A DNA stretch of 18,400 bases from positions 1 through 18,400 of the forward strand of contig CAMLFI010000010.1 in the NCBI GenBank assembly GCA_946479225.1. The letters are read 5' to 3'. The notes under the pieces are model-generated. The model was not told the DNA's origin. It worked only from the letters and a program-made list of their open reading frames with translations, and searched no databases. Positions 7,796-15,155 of this stretch are shown here, piece by piece (the first letter of the stretch is position 1; every line of letters begins with the position of its first letter). This DNA is from an uncultured Mucilaginibacter sp. (GTDB taxonomy: Bacteria; Bacteroidota; Bacteroidia; Sphingobacteriales; Sphingobacteriaceae). A program made the translations under genes and the position numbers.

Positions 7796-8431
7796 ATGAA
7801 CACGCATAAATTTTCGGAGGAGTTGTTTTTAAAAGTGCCAATTGTAGGCATAGTACGTGGCATGCCTTTTAACACGATAAAGAATATTCTTTCAGTTTAC
7901 GCCGATGCGGGGCTTACCACTATAGAAATAACAATGAACACCGACGGCGCTGTTAAAATGATAGAATTTATTGCTGCTAACTTTGGCGGTAAACTTAACA
8001 TTGGTGCCGGAACAGTTTGTACACAGGCCGAGCTTGATAGCGCACTAAACGCCGGGGCACAGTTTATTGTTACACCTGTTGTAAACCAAAAAATAATCGA
8101 GGGGTCTGTAAAAGCCGGGGTACCTATATTTCCGGGAGCTTTTACGCCAACCGAGATTTACAACGCCTGGGAAATGGGCGCCTATATGGTTAAAGTATTC
8201 CCGGCTGCACTAGTAGGCCCTGCGTATATTAAAGAGGTAAAAGCGCCGCTTAATAAGATAAAGTTAGTGCCAACAGGAGGTATTACGCTGGAGAATATTG
8301 ACACCTATCAAAAAGCGGGTGCAGATGGCTACGGAATGGCTGGTGCATTGTTTGATAAAAAATTAATAGAACAAGAAAACTGGACCGGTCTTAAAGACCA
8401 CCTCCGGCAATTTGCGCAGAAATTTGCTTAA
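7796..8431 (+). CDS. eda: KDPG/KHG aldolase (Eda family)
   Basis: Class I aldolase that cleaves 2-keto-3-deoxy-6-phosphogluconate to pyruvate and glyceraldehyde 3-phosphate and/or 4-hydroxy-2-oxoglutarate to pyruvate and glyoxylate. The (beta/alpha)8 barrel motifs are present: GIVRG near residues 18-22, Glu44 in EITMNT (general acid/base), GAGTV at 70-74, FPGAFTPTE at 112-120, and the Schiff-base Lys133 in MVKVFPA. Both catalytic residues are thus found, and PTGG in the C-terminal half is the phosphate-binding loop. Length (211 aa) is normal. No Entner-Doudoroff or uronate genes are adjacent, so which substrate matters in vivo cannot be told from context. It has its own promoter element and is convergent with the permease gene, 10 nt apart. 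Confidence 0.92.
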   Translation: MNTHKFSEELFLKVPIVGIVRGMPFNTIKNILSVYADAGLTTIEITMNTDGAVKMIEFIAANFGGKLNIGAGTVCTQAELDSALNAGAQFIVTPVVNQKIIEGSVKAGVPIFPGAFTPTEIYNAWEMGAYMVKVFPAALVGPAYIKEVKAPLNKIKLVPTGGITLENIDTYQKAGADGYGMAGALFDKKLIEQENWTGLKDHLRQFAQKFA

Positions 8432-8441
8432 AAAGCTTCCC

Positions 8442-9689
8442 TTAATTAGTTCTTATTGCCTCAACTGGGTCGAGCTTGGAAGCAAACCAGGCGGGTACAA
8501 TTCCGGATATAACCCCTATGGTCACAGAAACTAATATACCAAATCTGATATTTTTGAAATAAAGTACTATGGTAAAATCGGCAAGCCATTTAACCAACAG
8601 CGTGCCGCCATAAACCATTAATATCCCAATGATACCTCCTAGTAAACAAAGTATAACTGATTCGATAAGAAACTGTAACAGGATAAAATAGTTTTTAGCG
8701 CCAAGCGATTTTTGAATACCAATAATATTGGTTCGTTCTTTTACCGACACGAACATTATATTGGCTATACCAAACCCACCAACCAGGATTGAGAATATGC
8801 CAATAAAGAAACCAGCCGTATTGATTACATCAAAAACAATATCCAACTGCGCGGTAAGCATCGTACTTTCGTTTAAAGAGAAATTATCATCCTGACCGGG
8901 TTTTAAGCTACGGATAGAACGCATAAGGCCGTGCAGTTCGCCAACCACCTCTTCCACCGGGATACCTTCTTTACCTTTTACTACTACCGATGGATTATAT
9001 TTTTCAGCCTGTACATCAATAACATTACGTGCAAAATTAAGCGGTAGCAAAACCTGTTTATCGCTTGATATGCCCAACATATCATCACCTTCTTTGGAAA
9101 AGACACCGATAATAGTAACATATCTGCCCATTACCTTTATTTTCTTTCCTATCCCATTACCTCCCGGAAAAAGATTTTCAGCTATATCATTACCAACAAC
9201 GGCTACAGGTGCACCAGTTCTTGATTCCATTTCAGTAAAGTACCGTCCCTCTTGCAAATCAAAATTCCAGGTTTTATCATGATCATGCGACGTGGCATAG
9301 ATCTGAGCGCCCTCAATGGAGTTGCTGTTATACTTAATGGTACGATTAGCAATACTCACCTCATATGAAATTGCTTCGGCAGTTTGGCTGCGTCGCTCTA
9401 ACTCATTAAAATCCTTTAGTTTTGATACCGGGCGCTGCATATACTTCCACCAGGGAAACTGGCCGTCTGATACCCAAGGCCATTTTTCAACATACACACT
9501 GTTACTGCCTAACTTATCAACGCTGGTTTGCAGGTTATCCCGTAATGTGTCAACGCCTGACCGTACAGTTATAATAGTAAAAATACCAATGGTAACCCCC
9601 AGCAAGGATAACATTGTACGTAAGCGGTTTTGCCTGAGGGCATCAAACGCAAACAAAAAGCTTTCCCTGAAGAGTTTTAAAAATATCAT
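8442..9689 (-). CDS. MacB/FtsX-type ABC transporter permease
   Basis: A 415-residue inner-membrane protein. It has one N-terminal membrane segment (about residues 26-45, MLSLLGVTIGIFTIITV), a large periplasmic MacB-PCD domain (about 46-285) and three C-terminal membrane segments (about 290-312, 340-365, 385-402) forming the FtsX domain. The cytoplasmic loop SVKERTNIIGIQKSLGAKN between the second and third segments is typical of MacB-type permeases. The C-terminal SKLDPVEAIRTN is also characteristic. MacB-like permeases work as dimers with an ATPase and usually transmit force to the periplasm rather than moving solute through the membrane. No ATPase or membrane-fusion gene lies next to it in this window, so partners and substrate are unknown. 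Confidence 0.9.
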   Translation of the reverse strand: MIFLKLFRESFLFAFDALRQNRLRTMLSLLGVTIGIFTIITVRSGVDTLRDNLQTSVDKLGSNSVYVEKWPWVSDGQFPWWKYMQRPVSKLKDFNELERRSQTAEAISYEVSIANRTIKYNSNSIEGAQIYATSHDHDKTWNFDLQEGRYFTEMESRTGAPVAVVGNDIAENLFPGGNGIGKKIKVMGRYVTIIGVFSKEGDDMLGISSDKQVLLPLNFARNVIDVQAEKYNPSVVVKGKEGIPVEEVVGELHGLMRSIRSLKPGQDDNFSLNESTMLTAQLDIVFDVINTAGFFIGIFSILVGGFGIANIMFVSVKERTNIIGIQKSLGAKNYFILLQFLIESVILCLLGGIIGILMVYGGTLLVKWLADFTIVLYFKNIRFGILVSVTIGVISGIVPAWFASKLDPVEAIRTN

Positions 9690-9858
9690 ATATACCTGTT
9701 TATGCTGCTGTTGTAATGATTTTAAACGTTTTTAAACCTAATGCCAAAAATGGTGTTATATATTAGATGTTGTAAGTGGTATTAAGTTACACTATTTATT
9801 GGTTAAGCCCTAAAAAAAATTGACAAGCGTAAACGGGTGTAATCTAATAATATAATAG

Positions 9859-9897
9859 TTGCAATCACAGCATTCCATAAATATATTTGTACATTTG
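9859..9897 (+). promoter_or_regulatory. Promoter region of queA with two adjacent -7 elements
   Basis: TTG at 9859-9861, a spacer of 20 bp, then TATATTTG at 9882-9889. A second exact -7 match, TACATTTG, follows immediately at 9890-9897. Both fit TAnnTTTG. The first has the same TTG-N20 spacing as the ABC-F promoter, so it is the better candidate. The queA ATG is 37 or 29 nt downstream. Confidence 0.6.
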
Positions 9898-9926
9898 CGC
9901 CCTGAAAAATTCCTATTTATATAACA

Positions 9927-10976
9927 ATGAAGTTATCTCAATTTAAATTCAATCTACCCGAATCACTCATTGCCCACACCCCTTCGCAAGAGCGTGATGA
10001 GGCCCGTTTAATGGTTTTACACCGCGATTCTGGTAAAATTGAGCATAAAGTTTTTAAAGACGTACTTGATTATTTCGACGATAAGGACGTAATGATCCTT
10101 AACAATACAAAAGTATTTCCGGCCCGTATGTACGGCAACAAAGAAAAAACCGGCGCTACTATTGAAGTTTTTTTACTGAGGGAGCTTAATAAAGAATTGC
10201 GCCTGTGGGATGTATTGGTTGATCCGGCCCGTAAAATACGCGTAGGTAACAAGCTTTATTTTGGTGATGACGACCTGCTTATTGCAGAAGTTGTTGACAA
10301 CACCACATCACGTGGTCGTACTATACGCTTTTTATTTGATGGTACAGATGAAGAGTTTCGCCGCAATGTGGAAATATTGGGCGAAACACCGCTGCCAAAA
10401 TATATTAAACGCAAAGCTACATCTGAAGATAAAGAACGCTACCAAACTATTTATGCCAAACATGAAGGTGCAGTTGCAGCTCCAACAGCAGGTTTGCACT
10501 TTAGCCGCGAATTAATGAAGCGCCTTGAATTAAAAGGTGTTGAATTTGCAGAGGTAACTCTACACGTTGGCTTGGGCACTTTCCGTCCGGTTGAGGTAGA
10601 GGATCTTACCAAGCACAAAATGGACTCAGAACAAATAATTATAGAAGCTAAACAAGCTGACATTGTTAACAGAGCCATTGAGCGTAAAAGACGCGTCTGC
10701 GCCGTAGGTACTACCAGTATGCGTGCCATCGAGTCGGCAGTTTCTGCTGGTAAAATGTTAAAACCAATTAACGATTGGACCAGCAAATTTATCTTCCCTC
10801 CGTATGAATTTAGCATAGCTAATTCCATGATCACCAATTTCCATACACCTGAATCAACATTGTTGATGATGATATCTGCATTTGGCGGTTATGAACATGT
10901 TATGAATGCTTACGAAGTAGCTATAAAAGAAAAATATCGTTTTTACAGCTATGGCGACGCCATGCTGATCATCTAA
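9927..10976 (+). CDS. queA: tRNA preQ1(34) S-adenosylmethionine ribosyltransferase-isomerase QueA
   Basis: Transfers and isomerises the ribose part of S-adenosylmethionine onto 7-aminomethyl-7-deazaguanine at position 34 of tRNA, giving epoxyqueuosine. The 349-aa length is normal. Diagnostic stretches are the N-terminal [24 protein letters not shown], then [15 protein letters not shown], the central APTAGLHF, and [14 protein letters not shown]; the C-terminal [18 protein letters not shown] is also highly characteristic. The start is supported by the family N-terminus MKLSQF. It has its own promoter and a terminator, so it is probably transcribed alone; ispD follows 98 nt downstream. No preQ1 riboswitch-like structure is visible in the short leader. 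Confidence 0.95.
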   Translation: MKLSQFKFNLPESLIAHTPSQERDEARLMVLHRDSGKIEHKVFKDVLDYFDDKDVMILNNTKVFPARMYGNKEKTGATIEVFLLRELNKELRLWDVLVDPARKIRVGNKLYFGDDDLLIAEVVDNTTSRGRTIRFLFDGTDEEFRRNVEILGETPLPKYIKRKATSEDKERYQTIYAKHEGAVAAPTAGLHFSRELMKRLELKGVEFAEVTLHVGLGTFRPVEVEDLTKHKMDSEQIIIEAKQADIVNRAIERKRRVCAVGTTSMRAIESAVSAGKMLKPINDWTSKFIFPPYEFSIANSMITNFHTPESTLLMMISAFGGYEHVMNAYEVAIKEKYRFYSYGDAMLII

Positions 10977-11003
10977 TTGGCGAGGTGAGACACATAAAAT
11001 TAG

Positions 11004-11040
11004 AGATGTGAGATTGGCAACAGTCTCACATTTTTTATTT
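11004..11040 (+). terminator. Intrinsic terminator after queA
   Basis: ATGTGAGA (11006-11013) pairs perfectly with TCTCACAT (11024-11031) around a 10-nt loop; two more pairs (A-T and G-U) extend the stem to about 10 bp. TTTTTATTT follows. The 5' arm could instead pair with the start region of ispD (see findings). Confidence 0.75.
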
Positions 11041-11074
11041 ACCGGTAATATGTCCATCTTTATAGCAATATAGT

Positions 11075-11797
11075 ATGTCTCACATCTCCAATTCAACTTC
11101 TGATATCTCATTAAAAAAATACGCAATTATAGTGGCGGGTGGTTCGGGTACCCGGATGGGATCAATCGTTCCAAAACAATTTCTTTCCGTAAATGGCCTG
11201 CCGGTTTTAATGCATACTTTGCTGGCGTTTTACAACAGCGCATCAAAACCTGAAGTTATTTTAGCACTGAATGCGGATTTTCATGATTATTGGAGACAGT
11301 TGTGCAATACCCATAACTTTGATGTACCACATACTTTGGTTGTAGGCGGAGAAACACGCTTTCACTCTGTTAAGACAGCCTTTGAAACAATTACTGATAC
11401 CGAGAGCCTTATAGCGGTACACGATGCCGTACGCCCTCTTATATTAAGTTCGTTAATAGATGCGGCATATATGCAAGCTGCTGATAAAGGGAATGCAATA
11501 GTTGCTGTTAAATGTCGTGATTCTGTTAGGCAGATAAAACGGGATACATCGTCGAGTTTGAAACGCGACGAGATCTTTCTTGTACAAACGCCACAAACAT
11601 TTCAATACGCGCAATTAAAAACAGCTTATTTGCAAGCTTATGAAAACACGTTTACTGATGATGCGAGTGTTGTAGAATCTGCAGGATTTAATATACACCT
11701 TATTGAAGGCGATCATCAAAACATCAAGATAACCTTTCCTGAAGATATAGCGATAGCTGAATTGCTGTTAAAAAACCGCAGTGGCGTTAATTTTTAG
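11075..11797 (+). CDS. ispD: 2-C-methyl-D-erythritol 4-phosphate cytidylyltransferase IspD
   Basis: Joins CTP and 2-C-methyl-D-erythritol 4-phosphate to 4-diphosphocytidyl-methylerythritol in the MEP isoprenoid pathway. The CTP-binding loop AGGSGTRMG is at residues 21-29 with Lys34 in PKQF, GGETR is at 91-95 and VHDAVRP at 115-121; DDASVVE in the C-terminal half completes the family pattern. Length (240 aa) is normal. The first about 13 residues (MSHISNSTSDISL) are an extension before the usual KKYAIIVAGG start, but no ATG, GTG or TTG lies nearer, so I keep this start. The 3' end overlaps the convergent SixA-like gene by 11 nt. No convincing -7 element is seen; CATCTTTA at 11054-11061 is the nearest resemblance. 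Confidence 0.93.
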   Translation: MSHISNSTSDISLKKYAIIVAGGSGTRMGSIVPKQFLSVNGLPVLMHTLLAFYNSASKPEVILALNADFHDYWRQLCNTHNFDVPHTLVVGGETRFHSVKTAFETITDTESLIAVHDAVRPLILSSLIDAAYMQAADKGNAIVAVKCRDSVRQIKRDTSSSLKRDEIFLVQTPQTFQYAQLKTAYLQAYENTFTDDASVVESAGFNIHLIEGDHQNIKITFPEDIAIAELLLKNRSGVNF

Positions 11798-12272
11798 TGT
11801 TTTTGGGATAATCGTAATAAATTAATTTTCCGCTGTTTGAAGTAACAGATGCCCATACTCTTATATCAAACTCCATAATAGCCACAGCACAGGTTGGCAC
11901 ATCTTGTGCTGCTCCGCTAAAATAGTAAAGTAATTCTCCCAGACCGGGATTGTGCCCAACCAAACCAATGCAGTCTAAATTATCAGGCAGTTCTGATACT
12001 ATCTCAACCAGGTCATCTCTATCCGCCTCATAAATTCCCTTTATCTCTTCGGCGGCAGGTAAATTCAAATGCTGCGAAAAGATATTCGCTGTACTTATCG
12101 TCCTCAATGCCGGACTAGACACCAACATTTGCGGAACGTGACCACTCTCGTTTAAACGCCCCGCCATAATTGCTGCATCGTGTATCCCGCTGTGTGTCAG
12201 TGATCTTTCAAAATCAACATAACCACTCTCGTGCGTTGCTTTGGCATGCCTGATAATGACGAGCTTCTTCAT
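11787..12272 (-). CDS. sixA: SixA-like histidine phosphatase
   Basis: A 161-residue member of the histidine phosphatase (phosphoglycerate mutase-like) superfamily. The phospho-accepting motif RHAKA gives Arg8 and His9, Arg57 lies in SSPALRT, and the second catalytic His107 is in GLVGHNPGL. The short size and lack of the extra mutase insertions favour the SixA branch, which in E. coli removes phosphate from phosphohistidine on signalling or phosphotransferase proteins; the true substrate here is unknown. It starts 7 nt after the outer-membrane protein gene and is the last gene of the DUF4254-GT9-OMP operon. Its end overlaps ispD by 11 nt. Confidence 0.87.
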   Translation of the reverse strand: MKKLVIIRHAKATHESGYVDFERSLTHSGIHDAAIMAGRLNESGHVPQMLVSSPALRTISTANIFSQHLNLPAAEEIKGIYEADRDDLVEIVSELPDNLDCIGLVGHNPGLGELLYYFSGAAQDVPTCAVAIMEFDIRVWASVTSNSGKLIYYDYPKNTKN

Positions 12273-12279
12273 AATTATA

Positions 12280-12912
12280 TTATTTGATAAGATATCCTAA
12301 ACCAAGTGAGAATACTCTATTCTTTACAACACTTGTACCGCTATCTTGTTGGGATAGCGACGCGATATTATTTAGTCCCAACGAATACCCAACGTTAAAT
12401 ACCAGGCGATTCCGCAGTTCAAAACCTGTCGAAAAATAAAGGCCGGCATCAAATTTTTTAACATCGTTCTCATTGCCGTATTTTATTATATCTGATGTAT
12501 AGCTACCCGGAGTTTCATAGTTAAGATAGCCCTTCCAACCCGTAGCAGCATACCCCCCTGCCCCTATAAAAAATATACCTGTATTGCTAAATGTAAATTT
12601 CCTGAGGAGGCTTACAGGCATTTCAAAATAGGTTAAATGTGTACTGGTAGTTAGCGCGTCATCATAAACAACTGAGCCTTTATTGGCGATACCCAAGCCA
12701 ACACTTAACCAAAAATCATTTTTTAAAGGTACCTGCCCGAATCCGTAAACGCTAAACGTTTTAACACTACTACCGGTAGTACGTACAATTGAGCTTTTAA
12801 CTTCCTGAGAAGCAAGACCACCGGCCACCCTAACACCATATAATACCTGCGCTTTCAGGGCCGAACCTGTTAAAAAAAACAGAACTATTAAAATCAAAAA
12901 GCGTTTTGCCAT
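12280..12912 (-). CDS. Outer-membrane beta-barrel (porin-like) protein
   Basis: A 210-residue exported protein with a clear signal peptide (MAKRFLILIVLFFLTGSALKAQ, cleavage expected after Ala21) and a mature part of alternating beta strands, many ending in aromatic residues. It ends VFSLGLGYLIK, in keeping with an outer-membrane barrel closing strand. About 190 mature residues fit an eight-stranded barrel of the PorT/OmpA-like type found widely in Bacteroidota. The function is unknown. Its ATG overlaps the stop of the GT9 gene by 1 nt (TAATG), which points to translational coupling and a role in the same envelope pathway. Confidence 0.8.
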   Translation of the reverse strand: MAKRFLILIVLFFLTGSALKAQVLYGVRVAGGLASQEVKSSIVRTTGSSVKTFSVYGFGQVPLKNDFWLSVGLGIANKGSVVYDDALTTSTHLTYFEMPVSLLRKFTFSNTGIFFIGAGGYAATGWKGYLNYETPGSYTSDIIKYGNENDVKKFDAGLYFSTGFELRNRLVFNVGYSLGLNNIASLSQQDSGTSVVKNRVFSLGLGYLIK

Positions 12913-13940
12913 TATACAAATTTGAGCAATTTATTTACAATAACATCAGGCGTTATATTATGCAAACATGCATAATCTTTCCTAAAACAAGGTTTATTGC
13001 CGTATACAGAACATGGGCGGCAAACTATATCATCAGCAACAATATTTTCTTCGGATTGGCCATAACCTAAAAACCCTGCGAAGTGATGCGTAGCCCCCCA
13101 AACAGACACCGCCGGAACACCGCATAATGATGCTAAATGCATCCCGGCAGAATCCATACTCAACATCACATTTAAGTTGCTTATCAACTGCAGTTCCTGC
13201 TGCATGGTTAAACGGTTTACTGTTGACGTAACATTACCAAAAGTTTCTTCCCATTTCGCACAGATAGCTTTGTCGCGCGGCGTACCACCAAAAAGAAAGA
13301 CTTTTACTTTGTATTGCTGCAACAATTCAAGCACTATTTGCATTTTTTCTTCGGGATAGGTTTTTCCTATATGTTGTGCAAATGGCGTTATGCCGATCCA
13401 GGCTTCGTTTTTTTCAGCGGACATTTGCTTTATCTCGTCGGATAAAGATCGTACTTCTCTATCCAAACTATAGTTCAATTCAATAGGAAAGCCTAGTTCG
13501 GTAAAAACATCGGCGTAACGCTGTGCGGTACGCTTTAGCGGTTTTAAAACCTTACCCGGAAAACGTGTAAGCAATTTCTTTTCCAAGCGGCCTTTATCAA
13601 CAGCTTTAACCGGTATGTCGGAAAGCTTGAATAATAGGCCCAGTACGTTTGATCGTAAATTATTGTGGAGATCAGCAACCTCGGTATAAGTTGCCTTGCT
13701 TTTAAGCAGATTATAGAATTTTACAAGCCCGGGAAAACCTTTGTATTCGGTATTAAAATCAACCGCAAAATAGTTGAGCCGCGGGATATCCAAAAAAAAA
13801 CTGCTAAAACCGGGCCGCGAAACAAAAGTTACGGTAAGGTCGGGATGTTGATTTAACAACGCTTTAATAACTGGTACCGTCATCGCTACATCGCCCATTG
13901 CCGAAAAGCGCATCACCAGTAAATGCCTGGGCGTTGTCAT
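12912..13940 (-). CDS. Glycosyltransferase family 9, heptosyltransferase-like
   Basis: A 342-residue GT-B enzyme of family GT9, the family of ADP-heptose:LPS heptosyltransferases, acting at the cytoplasmic face of the inner membrane. The N-terminal MRFSAMGDVAMTVPVIKAL (residues 10-28) is the typical acceptor-side motif. WIGITPFAQHIGKTYPEEK (181-199) starts the nucleotide-sugar domain, and MDSAGMHLASLCGVPAVSVWG (262-282) is the donor-binding signature. The tail carries four cysteines (307, 310, 318, 325) in a pattern often seen in this family. The ADP-heptose genes rfaE1 and rfaE2 lie just upstream, which supports heptose as donor, though acceptor and linkage are unknown. Its ATG directly abuts the DUF4254 stop codon. 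Confidence 0.9.
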   Translation of the reverse strand: MTTPRHLLVMRFSAMGDVAMTVPVIKALLNQHPDLTVTFVSRPGFSSFFLDIPRLNYFAVDFNTEYKGFPGLVKFYNLLKSKATYTEVADLHNNLRSNVLGLLFKLSDIPVKAVDKGRLEKKLLTRFPGKVLKPLKRTAQRYADVFTELGFPIELNYSLDREVRSLSDEIKQMSAEKNEAWIGITPFAQHIGKTYPEEKMQIVLELLQQYKVKVFLFGGTPRDKAICAKWEETFGNVTSTVNRLTMQQELQLISNLNVMLSMDSAGMHLASLCGVPAVSVWGATHHFAGFLGYGQSEENIVADDIVCRPCSVYGNKPCFRKDYACLHNITPDVIVNKLLKFV

Positions 13941-14543
13941 CTATTGCTTATTGTATAAAACAGGATTAAGCGTTGGATCATTATACATCTTCATTTGGCG
14001 GTACACTTTCATGTACTTATCGCCTTTTTCAATATCTTCCAATAACTCGTCAATAGCTAATGAAAGATCCTCCCGCTGCTGTAAAAGTACGCCCAGTTTT
14101 GTGTTGTTCTTTTCGCGTTGCTGTTCACTAATATTTGCGCGGGTAGCTTCCTCGCGCATATGATATATTTTTAATAAAAGAATAGAAAGCCGATCAATAG
14201 CGCCGGCAGGGCTCTCGGTATTAAAACGTGCAGAAGATTTTGGTTTGATATCCTGATACTTAGTGAAGAAATAATCATCAATAACTTCCACAATATCCGT
14301 ACGATCCTGGTTTGATTTGTCTATTCTTCGCTTCCATCGCACGGCTTCCTCGGGCACTATTGATGGATTACGTATTTCATCCTCCATGTGCCATTGCGCA
14401 GTATCTATCCAGCATTTGGTATATAGCAAATTCTCTATAGTATCAGCATTGAAAGGATTTTCGGGACCATGGTCTATATCATTAAAACGATGATAATCTG
14501 TAATAACCTGTTCAAATATTTTATTGCAGTGCTTGCTAAACAT
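13941..14543 (-). CDS. DUF4254 domain protein
   Basis: A 200-residue, largely alpha-helical, soluble protein without signal peptide; a helical coiled-coil-like stretch lies near residues 135-175 (many Glu, Gln, Arg, Lys). It fits DUF4254, a family of unknown function often found next to glycosyltransferase family 9 genes in Bacteroidota, as I recall. Here it is the first gene of a tightly packed operon and its stop codon is immediately followed by the start codon of the GT9 gene. That arrangement suggests a role in lipopolysaccharide or related glycan assembly, perhaps as a partner of the transferase; this is inference. An exact -7 element lies 16 nt upstream of its ATG. Confidence 0.78.
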   Translation of the reverse strand: MFSKHCNKIFEQVITDYHRFNDIDHGPENPFNADTIENLLYTKCWIDTAQWHMEDEIRNPSIVPEEAVRWKRRIDKSNQDRTDIVEVIDDYFFTKYQDIKPKSSARFNTESPAGAIDRLSILLLKIYHMREEATRANISEQQREKNNTKLGVLLQQREDLSLAIDELLEDIEKGDKYMKVYRQMKMYNDPTLNPVLYNKQ

Positions 14544-14559
14544 ATTAAAATAACAAAGC

Positions 14560-14567
14560 CAAAGATA
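14560..14567 (-). promoter_or_regulatory. -7 promoter element of the DUF4254-GT9-OMP-SixA operon
   Basis: On the minus strand the sequence reads TATCTTTG, an exact TAnnTTTG match, in the 51-nt gap between rfaE2 and DUF4254 and 16 nt before the DUF4254 ATG at 14543. No TTG is found 20 bp upstream of it, so the -33 part is weak. It would let the four downstream genes be expressed apart from rfaE1/rfaE2. Confidence 0.5.
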
Positions 14568-14594
14568 AACAATTAAGCCAAGTGTACTTAAGTC

Positions 14595-15092
14595 TTAATG
14601 GCCTTTGATCTTTTTAATGATAGAAGTTGATGAAAATCCGCCTACAAAATCTATAGTTTTAACCTCGCCACCACTGGCAATAACCTCCTTGGCGCCCACT
14701 ATATTTTCTATAGTATAATCGGAACCTTTAACTAACGTATTGGGTTGCAATTCTGTGATCAGGTTAAGCGGCGTATCATCATCAAACATTACAATCGCAT
14801 CAACAAAAAATAATGAAGCCAACAACAATGCCCGGCTGTTCTCATCATTTACAGGCCTGTCGGGGCCTTTTAAGCGCTTTACTGAAGCGTCGGCATTCAA
14901 ACCTATTATCAACTTGTCTCCCAGCTCTGCGGCTTTGGTGAGGTATGTAATATGCCCTGTATGCAAAAGATCAAAAACCCCATTGGTAAAAACAACCTTC
15001 TTATCCTGAAAGTGCCACATAGCGATCTTTCTTTTGAGCGATGCAATATCTGTTATTTTATCTGCTAAGGTTTTTTCTAACTGTATTCTCAT
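14595..15092 (-). CDS. rfaE2: D-glycero-beta-D-manno-heptose 1-phosphate adenylyltransferase RfaE2
   Basis: Transfers AMP from ATP to D-glycero-beta-D-manno-heptose 1-phosphate, giving the ADP-heptose used for LPS inner-core or related glycans. It corresponds to the C-terminal domain of the fused E. coli HldE, here as a stand-alone 165-residue protein. The nucleotidyltransferase motif FTNGVFDLLHTGH is at residues 35-47 with HTGH at 44-47, followed by LKGPDRPVN at about 74-82. LVKGSDYTIENIVGA (120-134) and the C-terminal SSTSIIKKI segment complete the family pattern. It follows rfaE1 after 63 nt containing a strong inverted repeat. Confidence 0.93.
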   Translation of the reverse strand: MRIQLEKTLADKITDIASLKRKIAMWHFQDKKVVFTNGVFDLLHTGHITYLTKAAELGDKLIIGLNADASVKRLKGPDRPVNDENSRALLLASLFFVDAIVMFDDDTPLNLITELQPNTLVKGSDYTIENIVGAKEVIASGGEVKTIDFVGGFSSTSIIKKIKGH

Positions 15093-15115
15093 CTATAAGC
15101 GTTTAATAAAGATCT

Positions 15116-15155
15116 TATGCATATTACATAGTATATGGCCTATGTAATATGCATA
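15116..15155. repeat. 16-bp perfect inverted repeat between rfaE1 and rfaE2
   Basis: TATGCATATTACATAG at 15116-15131 and its exact reverse complement at 15140-15155 are separated by 8 nt (TATATGGC). The structure begins directly after the rfaE1 TAG stop (minus strand) and fills most of the 63-nt gap to rfaE2. The stem is AT-rich and is not followed by a T-run on the minus strand, so it does not look like a standard terminator. It may act as an RNA-stability or processing hairpin or as a protein-binding dyad. Confidence 0.85.

Noticed and set aside
9316..9735. 139-codon plus-strand frame across the permease N-terminus
   Set aside because: It is antisense to a conserved membrane protein and its translation shows no family-like pattern.
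9898..9926. preQ1 riboswitch before queA
   Set aside because: The leader is only about 30 nt and contains no matching pseudoknot sequence.
10451..10837. 128-codon minus-strand frame inside queA
   Set aside because: It lies wholly within the strongly supported queA gene, shows no recognisable domain, and has the composition of an antisense shadow.
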